Of a stretch of DNA of 64,000 nucleotides, positions 9,040 to 17,993 are shown piece after piece. Numbering within the stretch: position 1 is the first letter of the stretch; each line of letters starts with the position of its first letter. The notes beneath the pieces were generated by a model, which saw nothing but the letters and a program-made list of their open reading frames with translations, was not told the origin of the DNA and did not search any database. The position numbers and the translations under genes are program-made. This stretch comes from CBDIHP01 sp965279195 (GTDB lineage: Bacteria > Planctomycetota > Planctomycetia > Isosphaerales > Isosphaeraceae): the NCBI GenBank assembly GCA_965279195.1, contig CBDIHP010000018.1, positions 1 to 64,000 of the forward strand, in the 5' to 3' direction.

Positions 9040-9191
9040 GTTGAGATGGGCCATCCGAAACACACTCGACCGAACGAACCCAACTCGCCGGCTCCGGACA
9101 TCTTCCCGGACCCGGATCCCATAGATCCTCGTCGGCTCCCCGGACCCCGCCTCGGCGGGGCGGTCGGGGGCAGGCGTTCAAGGAGGGCGGA

Positions 9192-9965
9192 ATGCCCCGA
9201 TATATGACGCTCGCGATCGCGGCGGCGGTCGCCCTGGTGGCGGCCGGCCGCTCGGCGCCGGCCCAGAGCCCGCAGGCCCACGTCTCCGGGCAAGCCGGGC
9301 AGGCCTACGCCGGAGGCCACAGCAGCGTGGCCGACGGAGCCTACGCCGGCGGCGGTTATGCCCAGGGCGGCGGCGGTCATGCCCAGGGCGGCGGACACGC
9401 CCACGGCCAGTTCGGCGGGCGCAAGGGTTGCTGCCCGACCCACGGCGTCTGCCACCACGCCCGGTGGCAGGCCCACATGGCCTACTGCCGCGACAAGTAC
9501 ATCGGATACCCCGAGGAATTCATCCCCCGGCCCCTCGGCGAGGCCCTGTACGACGGCATGAAGGTCATGGTCGCCAACGGCGACGCGGCCAAGATGGTCC
9601 TCTACGACTTCGACTTCCAGCCCAACAGCGCCAAGCTGAACTTCAAGGGCCAGGATCGCCTGGCGAAGATCGCCCAGGCTGCCGGCAACAACTTCCTGCC
9701 GATCGTCGTCGAGCGGACCCCGATGAACACCGACCTCGCCGAGTCGCGCCGGCTGGCGGTCCTCGCCGAGCTGGCCAAGGTCAGCCCGATGCCGATCCCG
9801 TCCGAGCGCGTCCTGATCGGCCCCTCGATCGCGACCGGCCTCGACGGCCGCTCGGCCGTGTTCATCCGCTCCACCATGGACTCGAGGACCGCGAATTACG
9901 GCCCGCCCGTGAGCGAGAACGCCGGCGGATTCTCCGGCGGCGGCGGCAGCTTCGGCTCGCAGTGA
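9192..9965 (+). CDS. Secreted OmpA-like protein of the Tad locus
   Basis: The 257-residue product has a signal peptide (LAIAAAVALVAAG, cleavage near APAQ), a Gly/His/Ala-rich low-complexity region (about 28-78), a cysteine/histidine patch (KGCCPTHGVCHHARW), and a C-terminal domain (about 135-225). Its DFDFQPNSAKLNFKGQDRLA and later ESRRLAVLAEL resemble the OmpA peptidoglycan-binding fold. OmpA-like or CpaD-like outer-membrane proteins accompany many Tad secretins, so a role in anchoring the pore is plausible but inferred. The start has AGGAGG five bases upstream. It lies between the secretin and the tadD-like gene, with hairpins on both sides, so it may be a separate transcript. Confidence 0.65.
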   Translation: MPRYMTLAIAAAVALVAAGRSAPAQSPQAHVSGQAGQAYAGGHSSVADGAYAGGGYAQGGGGHAQGGGHAHGQFGGRKGCCPTHGVCHHARWQAHMAYCRDKYIGYPEEFIPRPLGEALYDGMKVMVANGDAAKMVLYDFDFQPNSAKLNFKGQDRLAKIAQAAGNNFLPIVVERTPMNTDLAESRRLAVLAELAKVSPMPIPSERVLIGPSIATGLDGRSAVFIRSTMDSRTANYGPPVSENAGGFSGGGGSFGSQ

Positions 9966-9974
9966 TCCGGATCC

Positions 9975-10004
9975 GGGCCGCCCCGTCCTCCCCCGGGGCG
10001 GCCC
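9975..10004 (+). terminator. GC hairpin after the OmpA-like gene
   Basis: The arms 9975-9985 and 9994-10004 (GGGCCGCCCCG and its complement) form a perfect 11-bp stem ten bases after the stop codon. No U-run follows. Confidence 0.55.
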
Positions 10005-10165
10005 GACCGATTCACCGGTCCCGAACCGAATCTGACCAGACCGAACCGATCCGCTCGCGTCCCGTCCGGCTCGGCTGGACGCCACGAACTCGATGTCCCG
10101 AGCGCCGGACGACGACGTTGCTTACGCTCGGCGGAACCCAAATACGAACGATCCCGGGGTGTCCC

Positions 10166-11236
10166 ATGTTGTCGCGGAACTCTCAATATTCGATCGCGAT
10201 CCTCGCGTTAGCCGCCGTCGCCACCACCGGCCTGACCGGCTGCCACGAGGTCCGCAAGCCGCACCCGACCGCGGCCTTCCTCGACGGCGGCAATGACAAG
10301 GTCAAGGTCAGCGCCAAGCAGGCCGCCGACGTCCAGATCGCCCTCGGCCGCTCCTCGGAGCAGCAGAACGACTTCGAAGGGGCCATCGTCTCCTACAAGC
10401 AGGCGATCGCCAAGGATCCCAAGCGGGCCGACGCCTACAACCGCCTGGCCGTCCTCCACGACCGCCAGGGCAAGTTCACCGAGTCGGCCGACTACTACCA
10501 GAAGGCCCTCGACCTCAAGCCAGGCAACGCCGAACTGTTCGCCGACAAAGGCTACAGCCTGTACCTCCAGCGCCGCTGGGCCGAGGCCGAGATGAACCTC
10601 CGCCAGGCGGTCGTGCTCAAGCCGAACCTGGCCCGGGCGCACAACAACCTCGGCCTGGTGCTCGCCAACGGCGGCCGGATCGACGAGTCGCTGGTCGAGT
10701 TCCAGAAGAGCGGCCTGAGCGAGTCGGATGCTCACGTGAACGTCGCCTTCGTCCTGGCCACGGGCAACCAGCAGGCCGAGGCCAAGACCCACTACGAGAC
10801 GGCGCTCGCCCTGAACCCCAGCTCGGAGCCCGCCCGGCTCGGCCTGAACGACCTGAACAAGGCGGTCGTGAGCGTGACCAACGCCAACAACGCCCGCGCC
10901 CTGGCGAGCCGCCCCGCGCCAACCGCCCTCGACCCCTCGGTCGCGACGGCCTCGCAGGTCGCCCCGGTCCAGGCGCTGCCCCGGATGGTCCGGCCCACCC
11001 CGTCGTCTCCGCCGCCGGCCGCCGCCGCCCCGCTGCCCGCCAGCGCCATCGAGCCCGAGCTGCCCCCGCTGCCGATGGGCGTGCCCACGACCCAGAAGGC
11101 CCGGGTCCAGCCCGCGTACTCCGCCGCGTTCGGCCAGCCGGCCCTCGCGACGGCCGCCCCCGCCCGCCGGCCCCTCGCCGTCGGCGACACGGCCGTCCGA
11201 GTCACCTCGGGGACCTCGACCATGACCAACCCCTGA
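10166..11236 (+). CDS. tadD: TadD-like TPR lipoprotein
   Basis: The 356-residue protein starts with a lipoprotein signal (ALAAVATTGLTGC, lipobox LTGC). At least five TPR motifs follow over residues about 50-235 (for example ADAYNRLAVLHDRQGKFTES and LARAHNNLGLVLANGGR). The last 110 residues are Pro/Ala-rich and probably disordered. TadD-type TPR lipoproteins act as pilotins or assembly factors for the Tad secretin; the position behind the secretin and OmpA-like gene supports that. The ATG at 10166 is selected because everything upstream in the frame overlaps the OmpA-like gene. It converges on the ABC exporter genes. Confidence 0.8.
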   Translation: MLSRNSQYSIAILALAAVATTGLTGCHEVRKPHPTAAFLDGGNDKVKVSAKQAADVQIALGRSSEQQNDFEGAIVSYKQAIAKDPKRADAYNRLAVLHDRQGKFTESADYYQKALDLKPGNAELFADKGYSLYLQRRWAEAEMNLRQAVVLKPNLARAHNNLGLVLANGGRIDESLVEFQKSGLSESDAHVNVAFVLATGNQQAEAKTHYETALALNPSSEPARLGLNDLNKAVVSVTNANNARALASRPAPTALDPSVATASQVAPVQALPRMVRPTPSSPPPAAAAPLPASAIEPELPPLPMGVPTTQKARVQPAYSAAFGQPALATAAPARRPLAVGDTAVRVTSGTSTMTNP

Positions 11237-11281
11237 TCCCGCGACCGGGTCCGCGGCAGAGCAGGGTACACATCGGGACAA

Positions 11282-11318
11282 GGCGGTCGCGGCAACCCCC
11301 CGTTGCCTCGGCCGCCTC
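11282..11318. terminator. Bidirectional hairpin between convergent genes
   Basis: The arms 11282-11297 and 11303-11318 pair over 14 of 16 positions around a 5-base C-rich loop. It is placed between the tadD-like stop (11236) and the ABC permease stop (11342), as expected for a shared terminator. Confidence 0.5.
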
Positions 11319-11341
11319 CCCGTTTCGAAGCCGATCGAGGA

Positions 11342-12334
11342 TCAGTAATCGGTCGCCTCGAACTGGCGGCTCGCCAGGCCGATGGTCAGGGCCGCGAAGG
11401 CGAGCGAGCTGAGGATGGAGAGCACGGGGTGGAACTCGGGGCGGTCCTTGATCGCGCTCAGCTCGGGCTGCATCGTGAAGTGCTCGTGCCCGCGGATGGC
11501 GTCGTCGAGGACCACGACCAAATCCGCCGGCTTGGGCAGGATCCAGTAGCCCGCCTCGACCAGCGGCCGGACCCGCTCGCCCATCTTCGCCGCCTTCTGG
11601 TCGGACGCCGGCAGGGTCACGATCGAATCCCGCGCGGTGTTCATCGCGAAGCAGACCAGCCAGAAAAGCAGCGAACCAAACAGGCAGGCCGAGGGGTTCC
11701 TCGTGAAGACCGCGATCAGGGCCGATGCGCCGTAGATGATCGCGAAGTGGATCACCAGGAGCGGGGCCGCCCAGAGGTATCCGGCGTCCCAGTAGCCCGT
11801 GCTCAGCCCCAGGGCCAGCCAGGTGCCGAGCACGAAGACGAGCGAGTGGAAGGTCACGAAGGCGAGCACCCCGAGGCACTTGCCGGCGAGCAGCAGGCGC
11901 CTGGAGATCGGCTTGGCGAGCAGGACCGACGCCGCGTTCGGCTGGAGGAATTCGGGCAGGAAGCCGGCCGTCCAGACCAGCGCGAGCAACGTCCCGGCCG
12001 CGCCGGCGACCCACTTCGCCAGCATGGCCTGGAGGAACTGGATCATCGTCAGGCCGTCGCGGAACAGCCCCAATGGGATCGCGCCGAAGGCCAGGGTCAT
12101 CCGGCCGGGCTTCTCCATGTCGTGCGACGACAGCGGCGTGCCGTCGGCCTGGGAGAGTTCGATCTCATCCGGCAGCTTGATGAGGTTGCCCCCTTCGATC
12201 CGGATGCTGGCGCAGAGCGCGATGCTCAGGCCCGTCACCAGGGCCATGATCCAGAAGATCTTGCTGGCGAACGACTGGCGGAACGTGTCCGCGACGAGCG
12301 CGGCGATCACGGGGACGCGAGGGCTCGGTCTCAT
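11342..12334 (-). CDS. ABC-2 type transporter permease
   Basis: The 330-residue protein has about six membrane helices. It opens with VIAALVADTFRQSFASKIFWIMAL, a typical ABC-2 entry, followed by a large extracytoplasmic loop (about 50-105). A cytoplasmic stretch NAASVLLAKPISRRLLLAGK resembles the coupling segment of the CcmB/NatB-like exporter permeases. It overlaps the upstream ATPase gene by four bases, so the two are translationally coupled and form one exporter. The substrate is unknown. The pair trails the tad operon on the same strand, but a 156-bp gap separates them, so membership in that operon is uncertain. Confidence 0.8.
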   Translation of the reverse strand: MRPSPRVPVIAALVADTFRQSFASKIFWIMALVTGLSIALCASIRIEGGNLIKLPDEIELSQADGTPLSSHDMEKPGRMTLAFGAIPLGLFRDGLTMIQFLQAMLAKWVAGAAGTLLALVWTAGFLPEFLQPNAASVLLAKPISRRLLLAGKCLGVLAFVTFHSLVFVLGTWLALGLSTGYWDAGYLWAAPLLVIHFAIIYGASALIAVFTRNPSACLFGSLLFWLVCFAMNTARDSIVTLPASDQKAAKMGERVRPLVEAGYWILPKPADLVVVLDDAIRGHEHFTMQPELSAIKDRPEFHPVLSILSSLAFAALTIGLASRQFEATDY

Positions 12335-13101
12335 CCGGCCACCCCCTCATAGAGTTCGCAAAGGGCCGACTCGACGGTCTTACCCGACCCGCGTGGGAGG
12401 TCCTCGATCGGGCCGTCGTGGAAGACCTTGCCGCCCAGGATCACCACCACGCGGTCGCAGAACTGTTCGACCTCGGCCAGCTGGTGCGAGACGAGCAACA
12501 CGGTCCGGCCCGCCTCCCTCTGGTCGTCGAGCAGGTCGCGGATGAGCCGACGGCCCTGGAGGTCGAGGCCCTCGCCGGGCTCGTCGAGGACCAGCAAATC
12601 GGGCTGATTCAGGAGCGCCTGGGCGATCCCCAGGCGCTGGACCATCCCCTTGCTGAACCGCGAGATCGGCTCGCGGTCGCGGTCCTTGAGGCCGACCTTC
12701 GCGAGCAGGCCGGGGATCCGGGCGCGACGCTCGGCCCTGGGGACGCCCGAGAGGGTGCCGTAGTAGTCGAGCAGCTTGGTTGCCGAGAGGTAGCGCGGGA
12801 ACGCGGGGTTCTCGTGGATGTAGCCGACGCGGCCGAGTGTCGAGAGGTCGTCGGAATCGCGCCCGAACCGCAGGACGCGGCCGCCCGAGGGCTGGCAGAG
12901 CGAGAGCAATAGCTTGACCAGGGTCGTCTTGCCCGCGCGATTGGGGCCGATCAGGCCGACGACCTCGCCTGGGCTGACGGCGAAGCTGACGCCGTCGGCC
13001 GCGAGGATGGGCTCGGACCGCCAGCCGGCGCCGGGGTACTCCTTGGAGACCTCGCGGAACTCGACGACGGGCGGGGCGGGGGGCGGGGGAATCTCCGGCA
13101 T
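12331..13101 (-). CDS. ABC transporter ATP-binding protein
   Basis: The 256-residue ATPase carries Walker A GPNRAGKTT (Arg in place of the usual second Gly), the signature FSKGMVQRLG, and Walker B LLVLDEPGEGLD with a switch His in LLVSHQL. The FSKGMxQR signature is the one found in CcmA/NatA-type exporters. It energises the permease encoded immediately downstream, with which it shares a 4-base overlap. The N-terminus is Pro-rich (MPEIPPPPAPP). Confidence 0.88.
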   Translation of the reverse strand: MPEIPPPPAPPVVEFREVSKEYPGAGWRSEPILAADGVSFAVSPGEVVGLIGPNRAGKTTLVKLLLSLCQPSGGRVLRFGRDSDDLSTLGRVGYIHENPAFPRYLSATKLLDYYGTLSGVPRAERRARIPGLLAKVGLKDRDREPISRFSKGMVQRLGIAQALLNQPDLLVLDEPGEGLDLQGRRLIRDLLDDQREAGRTVLLVSHQLAEVEQFCDRVVVILGGKVFHDGPIEDLPRGSGKTVESALCELYEGVAG

Positions 13102-13257
13102 GTTGGGATTCGGGGTCAGGGGACTCGAACGCGAGGGAACCGGATCCCTCGGCGATTCAGTTCATCCGGGAGTGACGCGATTCGGCGCGGGCCGGCCCCC
13201 GATCGCGGCGGCGCCCGCCATGATGACTCGGGGCGGGGCCGGGGACGACCTCGGTGC

Positions 13258-13872
13258 TCAGCTCGCGCGGGTCCGCGAGATGTTGAAGATCGAGACGAGC
13301 ATGATCGCCACGATGAACGCGAAGACCTTCTCCAGCTCGGTCATCGTCCACGCCTTGCGCCAGAGCCAGAAGGCGTTGGTCTGGACGCTGGCGAGGACGG
13401 CGAACCCGAAGCGGTCGGCGGTCAGGTAGAGGCCGGCGAGCACGGCCACGGCGACGAGCAACTTGAGCGAGAGCAGGAGCATGGCCGCCGGGTCGCCCGG
13501 CAGGCGGACCCCCAGCTGCTTGCTCAGGTGCCGGACCTCCTCCGACAGGTGGAAGAGCATCGCCCGCTCGGCGTGCCGGAAGTTCTCGTTGGTCGGCCAG
13601 GGGGTGATCAGCTCGATCAGGTCGGCGAACCGCTCGCGGCGGTCGCCGTCCGAGGCCGCGCCCAGGACGGAGGCGGACTCCATCAGGGCGCGATACACCT
13701 CGACGTACTCGTCCGGCCTGATGCGATTGCGCGCCGGGCTGCGCTTCGCGTGGAGCTGGACGAACCTGTACCAGCGGCCCCAGGCCCTGGTGAACGCGGC
13801 GAGGTCGGCGGAGTTCCGACGCTTGCCGCGCTTGACGCCCTCGTAGGATAGGTCGCGGGTCGCCGATGACAT
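13258..13872 (-). CDS. Unknown protein with two C-terminal membrane helices, end of the tad operon
   Basis: I do not recognise this 204-residue protein. The N-terminal 125 residues are basic and helical (KRGKRRNSADLAAFTRAWGR, NRIRPDEYVEVYRAL). Then come two hydrophobic segments (AMLLLSLKLLVAVAVLAGLYL and KVFAFIVAIMLVSIFNI) enclosing WLWRKAWTM. The ATG at 13872 has GGAGG five bases upstream, preferred over a GTG at 13902. It lies 30 bp after tadC, so it is probably co-transcribed and may be an accessory of the inner-membrane platform; that is inference from position only. Confidence 0.65.
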   Translation of the reverse strand: MSSATRDLSYEGVKRGKRRNSADLAAFTRAWGRWYRFVQLHAKRSPARNRIRPDEYVEVYRALMESASVLGAASDGDRRERFADLIELITPWPTNENFRHAERAMLFHLSEEVRHLSKQLGVRLPGDPAAMLLLSLKLLVAVAVLAGLYLTADRFGFAVLASVQTNAFWLWRKAWTMTELEKVFAFIVAIMLVSIFNISRTRAS

Positions 13873-13902
13873 CGCCGCCTCCACTGGTCCGACCAGATTC
13901 AC

Positions 13903-14829
13903 TTACTTGTTCATGTTGGCGAACATGGCGGCCACCTGCATCGTGGCGGGGCCGAGGATCACGACGAAGATCGCGGGGAAGATGAAGAACAGGGTCGGCA
14001 GCAGGATCTTGGTGCCGGCCTTCTGCGCCATCTCTTCCGCCTGCTGCTGCCGCTTGAGGCGGAGCGTGTCGGCGTGGACCCGCAGGCTCTTCACCAGGCT
14101 GGCGCCGAAGCGGTCGGCCTGGATGATGACGCCGGCGAGGCTGAGGATCTCCTCCAGGCCCGAGCGCTCGGCCATGTGCCAGAGCGCCTGGCCCGGCGAC
14201 TGGCCCATCTGCACCTCGCGCTGGACGATGTTCAGCTCGACCGCGAGCATCGGGTGGACCGACCGCAGCTCGTACGCCACCCGCTGGATGGCGCTGGGCA
14301 GCGCCAGGCCGCCTTCGAGGCAGATGACGAGCACGTCGAGGGCGTCGGGCATGGCGCGCCGGAAGTTGGTCTGGCGTCCCGACTTCTTCTGGTCGAGCCA
14401 GAAGCTCGGGGCGATCATCCCGAGGACGCCCATCGCCATGCCCCCCATCAGGCCCATCTGGCTGGAGATCACGCCGAGGGTGCCGAGCGAGATGCCGATC
14501 ACCGGCGGGATCACCATCGCCAGGAATTTCACGCCGAGGAAGACGAACATCGCCTGCCGGTTGTAGAGGCCGGCGTGCATCATCCGCGCCCGGAGCTGCG
14601 ACTTCTTCTCCTCGTCCTCGGGCACGAGCACCTTGCCGACCTTCGGCAGGGCGACCTTGACCACCGAGGCCATCGTCTCGGCCTCGCTCGGCCCGGTGTC
14701 CTTGCCCGAGAGCACATTCAGGCGGTTCGAGAGCCGCGTCGATCCGCCCGAGAGCAGGACCATGATCAGCAGCGTCAGCGAGCTGACCGCCAGGAACGTC
14801 AGGATCGTGATGGGAGGTATGTTGGACAT
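13903..14829 (-). CDS. tadC: Tad inner-membrane platform protein TadC
   Basis: The 308-residue protein has an N-terminal membrane helix (FLAVSSLTLLIMVLLSGG), a cytoplasmic linker, and a T2SSF domain with ALPSAIQRVAYELRSVHP, followed by GLEEILSLAGVIIQADRFG and two C-terminal helices (LLPTLFFIFPAIFVVILGP). GspF/TadC proteins form with TadB the platform that couples the TadA motor to pilin extraction. It is 36 bp downstream of tadB and reads in the same operon. Confidence 0.9.
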   Translation of the reverse strand: MSNIPPITILTFLAVSSLTLLIMVLLSGGSTRLSNRLNVLSGKDTGPSEAETMASVVKVALPKVGKVLVPEDEEKKSQLRARMMHAGLYNRQAMFVFLGVKFLAMVIPPVIGISLGTLGVISSQMGLMGGMAMGVLGMIAPSFWLDQKKSGRQTNFRRAMPDALDVLVICLEGGLALPSAIQRVAYELRSVHPMLAVELNIVQREVQMGQSPGQALWHMAERSGLEEILSLAGVIIQADRFGASLVKSLRVHADTLRLKRQQQAEEMAQKAGTKILLPTLFFIFPAIFVVILGPATMQVAAMFANMNK

Positions 14830-14865
14830 GGGACTCTCCGGGCGTGGGCCTCGGCTGGGATCCGA

Positions 14866-15834
14866 TCAGAAGTCGAAGTTGACGATCTTGCGGATCCAGA
14901 GGGATCCGAGGCACATGAAGCTCGCGGTGGCGACCAGCAGCTCCTGATGCTTCAGGAGCTCGCCGGCGTAGCCGGGGTTCAGGACCAGCATCACGAAGAA
15001 CATCGCGATCGGCAGGATCGTCAGGATGTGCCCCTGGAGCCGCCCCTCCGCCGTGAGCGTGCGGATGTGGCCGCGGATCCGGAACCGGTCGCGGACCACC
15101 GCCGACAGCTTGCCGAGCAATTCGGCGAGGTTGCCGCCGGTCTGCTGCTGGATCAGGAGCGCCAGCACGAAGATCTTCAGCTCGATCAGGCCCGTCCGCC
15201 GGGTCAGGTCGCGATAGGTCATCTCGGGCGACAGGCCGAGGTTCTGCTGCTCGTAGCAGTAGGCGAACTCGGCGGCGATCGGCAGCGGGAACTCGTCCGC
15301 GACCGCCTGGAGCGCCTGGGACATCGTCTGGCCCGCCCGGATGACGCGGGCCATGAGGTCGAAGGCGTCGGGGAGCTGGCCGCGGAGCTTCTCCAGCCGC
15401 GCGTTGCGCTTCTGGTTGACCACGATCATCGGGATGAGCCCGGCGATCAGGCCGCCGATCCCCCCCTGGATCATGTCGCCCCGGACGAAGAACACGAGCG
15501 TGCCGAACGAGCCCCCGACGAGCATCATCGTGGTGAGCAGCTTGCTCGGGGTGATGTTCATCCCCGACTGCTCGATCATCATCTCGAAGCGTTTCTTGAT
15601 GCTCGGCTTCGGCTCCTCGCTGGCCATCGCCTCCTGCGCGATCTGGTTCAGGTTCCGGAACAGCGGCGACTTCTTGACCTGCTCGCGCTGCTGCTTCATG
15701 AACTCGAAGTCGACGCGCTGGCTGATCCTCGACCGGTCCTTGAGGAACAGGTCCGAGACCACCGAGTAGATGGCGAGGATGGCCATGGTGGCGCCGAGCG
15801 CCGCCAGGATCGCGGTCATCAGTGCGGGATTCAT
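14866..15834 (-). CDS. tadB: Tad inner-membrane platform protein TadB
   Basis: The 322-residue product has an N-terminal helix (LMTAILAALGATMAILAIY), a charged linker, two central helices (GSFGTLVFFVRG, GLIAGLIPMIVV), and a T2SSF domain (GQLPDAFDLMARVIRAGQTM and later TGGNLAELLGKLS), closing with two helices. These are the hallmarks of the TadB subfamily. The ATG at 15834 overlaps the tadA stop as ATGA, so the two are translationally coupled. Confidence 0.9.
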   Translation of the reverse strand: MNPALMTAILAALGATMAILAIYSVVSDLFLKDRSRISQRVDFEFMKQQREQVKKSPLFRNLNQIAQEAMASEEPKPSIKKRFEMMIEQSGMNITPSKLLTTMMLVGGSFGTLVFFVRGDMIQGGIGGLIAGLIPMIVVNQKRNARLEKLRGQLPDAFDLMARVIRAGQTMSQALQAVADEFPLPIAAEFAYCYEQQNLGLSPEMTYRDLTRRTGLIELKIFVLALLIQQQTGGNLAELLGKLSAVVRDRFRIRGHIRTLTAEGRLQGHILTILPIAMFFVMLVLNPGYAGELLKHQELLVATASFMCLGSLWIRKIVNFDF

Positions 15835-17186
15835 AGACGGGCCCCCATCCCGGCGCGTTGAGGAGAGAGGATCCGACGCTCGAACATCTCGATCGGGAGC
15901 CGGACCCCGGCCGATTCGAGCCGCTCGAGGGCCTGCGGGCGGATGCCCGTGGCGTAGAAGTAGCCCTGGGCGACGCGCTCGTCGTCCACGCCGGTCTGCT
16001 TGAAGCCGAAGATGTCCTGCATGCAGACCACGTCGCCTTCCATGCCCGTGATCTCGGAGATCTTGATCACCTTGCGGACGCCGCCCGAGAGGCGGGCCGC
16101 CTGCACAACGATCTGCACGGCCGACGAGATCTGGCGCCGGATGATCCAGATCGGCAGGTCGAACCCCGCCATGCCGACCATCATCTCCATACGGGCGACG
16201 GCGTCGCGGGTGTCGTTGGCGTGGATGGTGGTCATCGAGCCGTCGTGGCCGGTGTTCATGGCCTGGAGCATGTCCAGGGTCTCGCCGCCGCGACACTCGC
16301 CGATGATGATCCGGTCGGGGCGCATACGCAGGGCGTTCTTGACCAGGTCGCGGGTCGAGATCGCGTTGGCGCCCTCGACGTTCGCCGGCCGGGTCTCCAT
16401 CCGGACGACGTGCGGCTGCTGGAGCCGGAGTTCCGCCGCGTCCTCGATGGTCGCCACGCGCTCGTCGTCGTTGATCGAGCCCGAGAGGGCGTTGAGCAGG
16501 GTCGTCTTGCCGGAGCCGGTACCGCCGGAGACCACCAGGTTGCAGCGGGCCTTGATGCACGCCTGGAGGAAGCTGGCCATCTCGTCGGTCAGGGCCTTCT
16601 TGTCGATCAGGTCCTTGAACTGCAGCGGCTTGTTGCCGAATCGCCGGATCGAGACCAGCGAGCCGTCGAGGGCCAGCGGCGGGATGATCGCATTCACACG
16701 GGAGCCGTCCGGCAGGCGGGCGTCGACCATCGGGGTCGTCTCGTCCACGCGGCGGCCGACGCGGGAGACGATCCGCTGGATGATCTGGAGCAGGTGCTTC
16801 TCGTCGTTGAACGCGATGTTCTCGCGGCTGAGCCGGCCGCGTCGCTCGACGTAGACCACCTTGGGCCCGTTGATCATGATGTCGGAGATCGTCGGGTCGC
16901 GCATCAGGCTCTCGAGCGGCCCGAGCCCGAAGGTCTCGTCGAGCACCTCGTTCACGAGGCGCTCGCGCTCGGCCATGCTGAGGAGGTCGGAGCTCTGCCG
17001 GCACAGCTCCTCGGCGGCCCGCCGGACCTCGCGGCGGAGCTCGTCCTCGTTCATCGAGCCGATCGCCGAGAGGTCCATCCCGGTGATCAACTGATGGTGG
17101 AGTTCTTTCTTATATTTGAGGAACCGTTCCTCCGACGACATCGGAGGGGTATTGAACGTCCCGGAGGCAAGCGGCAAGCGGCTCAT
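15831..17186 (-). CDS. tadA: Tad pilus ATPase TadA/CpaF
   Basis: The 451-residue type II/IV secretion ATPase has an N-terminal three-helix region, Walker A GGTGSGKTT (221-229), an Asp box (ATIEDAAEL) and a HIS box segment (MNTGHDGSMTTIHANDTRDA). It powers assembly, and in Tad systems also retraction, of Flp pili at the cytoplasmic face of TadB/TadC. The ATG at 17186 is preceded by AGAGGTGG; a 34-residue upstream extension lacks family similarity. It overlaps tadB by four bases and follows the methyltransferase-like gene by 59 bp. Confidence 0.93.
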   Translation of the reverse strand: MSRLPLASGTFNTPPMSSEERFLKYKKELHHQLITGMDLSAIGSMNEDELRREVRRAAEELCRQSSDLLSMAERERLVNEVLDETFGLGPLESLMRDPTISDIMINGPKVVYVERRGRLSRENIAFNDEKHLLQIIQRIVSRVGRRVDETTPMVDARLPDGSRVNAIIPPLALDGSLVSIRRFGNKPLQFKDLIDKKALTDEMASFLQACIKARCNLVVSGGTGSGKTTLLNALSGSINDDERVATIEDAAELRLQQPHVVRMETRPANVEGANAISTRDLVKNALRMRPDRIIIGECRGGETLDMLQAMNTGHDGSMTTIHANDTRDAVARMEMMVGMAGFDLPIWIIRRQISSAVQIVVQAARLSGGVRKVIKISEITGMEGDVVCMQDIFGFKQTGVDDERVAQGYFYATGIRPQALERLESAGVRLPIEMFERRILSPQRAGMGARL

Positions 17187-17245
17187 AGTCCACCTCTCGG
17201 CAAAATTCGCGGCTGGGTTCTCGCGCGATCCGGGCGGGCCGGTTC

Positions 17246-17965
17246 TCAGAAGATGCCGGGGATCATGCGGTACGGCACCTCGCGGCAATACTGTTGATAG
17301 AGCTCGTCATGCCCCAGGAGCCGCTCCTCGGCCATCAGCCTCGGGATCTGGAAGCTGTAGCAGGCGACATAGACGAACACGTTCCACAACGACGGGTTGA
17401 GCGCCAGGATGCCCAGGTGGCTGACGAGGTAGCCGGCGTACATCGGGTGCCGGACGAAGAGGTACGGGCCGGTCTCGCAGATCCCCCGGTTGGCCGGCAC
17501 GCAGCCGAAGCGACGCCCCAGGCTGAACTTCGCGTGGATCTGGATCAACATCCCGGAGATCAGGAAGATGAGGCCGAGCGTCGAGACCAGGCTGGGGACC
17601 GCCTCGGTGGTCTCCGACGGCGTGATGATCAGCGGCAGGCAGGTCGCCACGCCCGAGATGATCCAGTCGGACGGCTTGCGGGAGATCTCCACCGCGCCCC
17701 GGCGGCAGAGCAGGAAGATCACCACCATGCCTTCGGAGAGCAGCAGCAGGAAGTTCGCGCTACGGCCGCTGGAGAGGTAGCCGATCACGATCCGGGCGAC
17801 GAGCCAGCCATACAGGCCGAGGACGACGAGCCGCTCGGACCAGTCGAGGGCGCGGTCCGCGAGCCGGATGCTGGCCGGGGCCAATCCCGAGTCTCGGCCC
17901 GCCGTGGCCGGGAGGATCGGGTCCGCCTCGATCGAGGCCGAGTTGAGCGAGTCCGAGACGATCAT
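17246..17965 (-). CDS. Isoprenylcysteine carboxyl methyltransferase-like membrane protein inside the tad operon
   Basis: The 239-residue protein has about five membrane helices. The C-terminal part carries the ICMT/PEMT signature: CETGPYLFVRHPMYAGYLVS, then AEERLL and YCREVPYRMIPGIF. Family members bind S-adenosylmethionine at the membrane face and methylate a lipid-linked or membrane substrate. The bacterial members are mostly uncharacterised. It is set between tadZ and tadA with 28- and 59-bp gaps, so it is probably an operon member. This is not part of the classic tad gene set. A role in modifying pilin, prepilin leader or a membrane lipid is speculation. Confidence 0.75.
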   Translation of the reverse strand: MIVSDSLNSASIEADPILPATAGRDSGLAPASIRLADRALDWSERLVVLGLYGWLVARIVIGYLSSGRSANFLLLLSEGMVVIFLLCRRGAVEISRKPSDWIISGVATCLPLIITPSETTEAVPSLVSTLGLIFLISGMLIQIHAKFSLGRRFGCVPANRGICETGPYLFVRHPMYAGYLVSHLGILALNPSLWNVFVYVACYSFQIPRLMAEERLLGHDELYQQYCREVPYRMIPGIF

Positions 17966-17993
17966 CGTGCGACTCCAGCGTTGGTAGCGCGTT

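Noticed and set aside
9428..10165. Upstream extension of the tadD-like frame
   Set aside because: It overlaps the OmpA-like gene and reads Arg/Pro-rich noise; the lipoprotein signal starts only at 10166.
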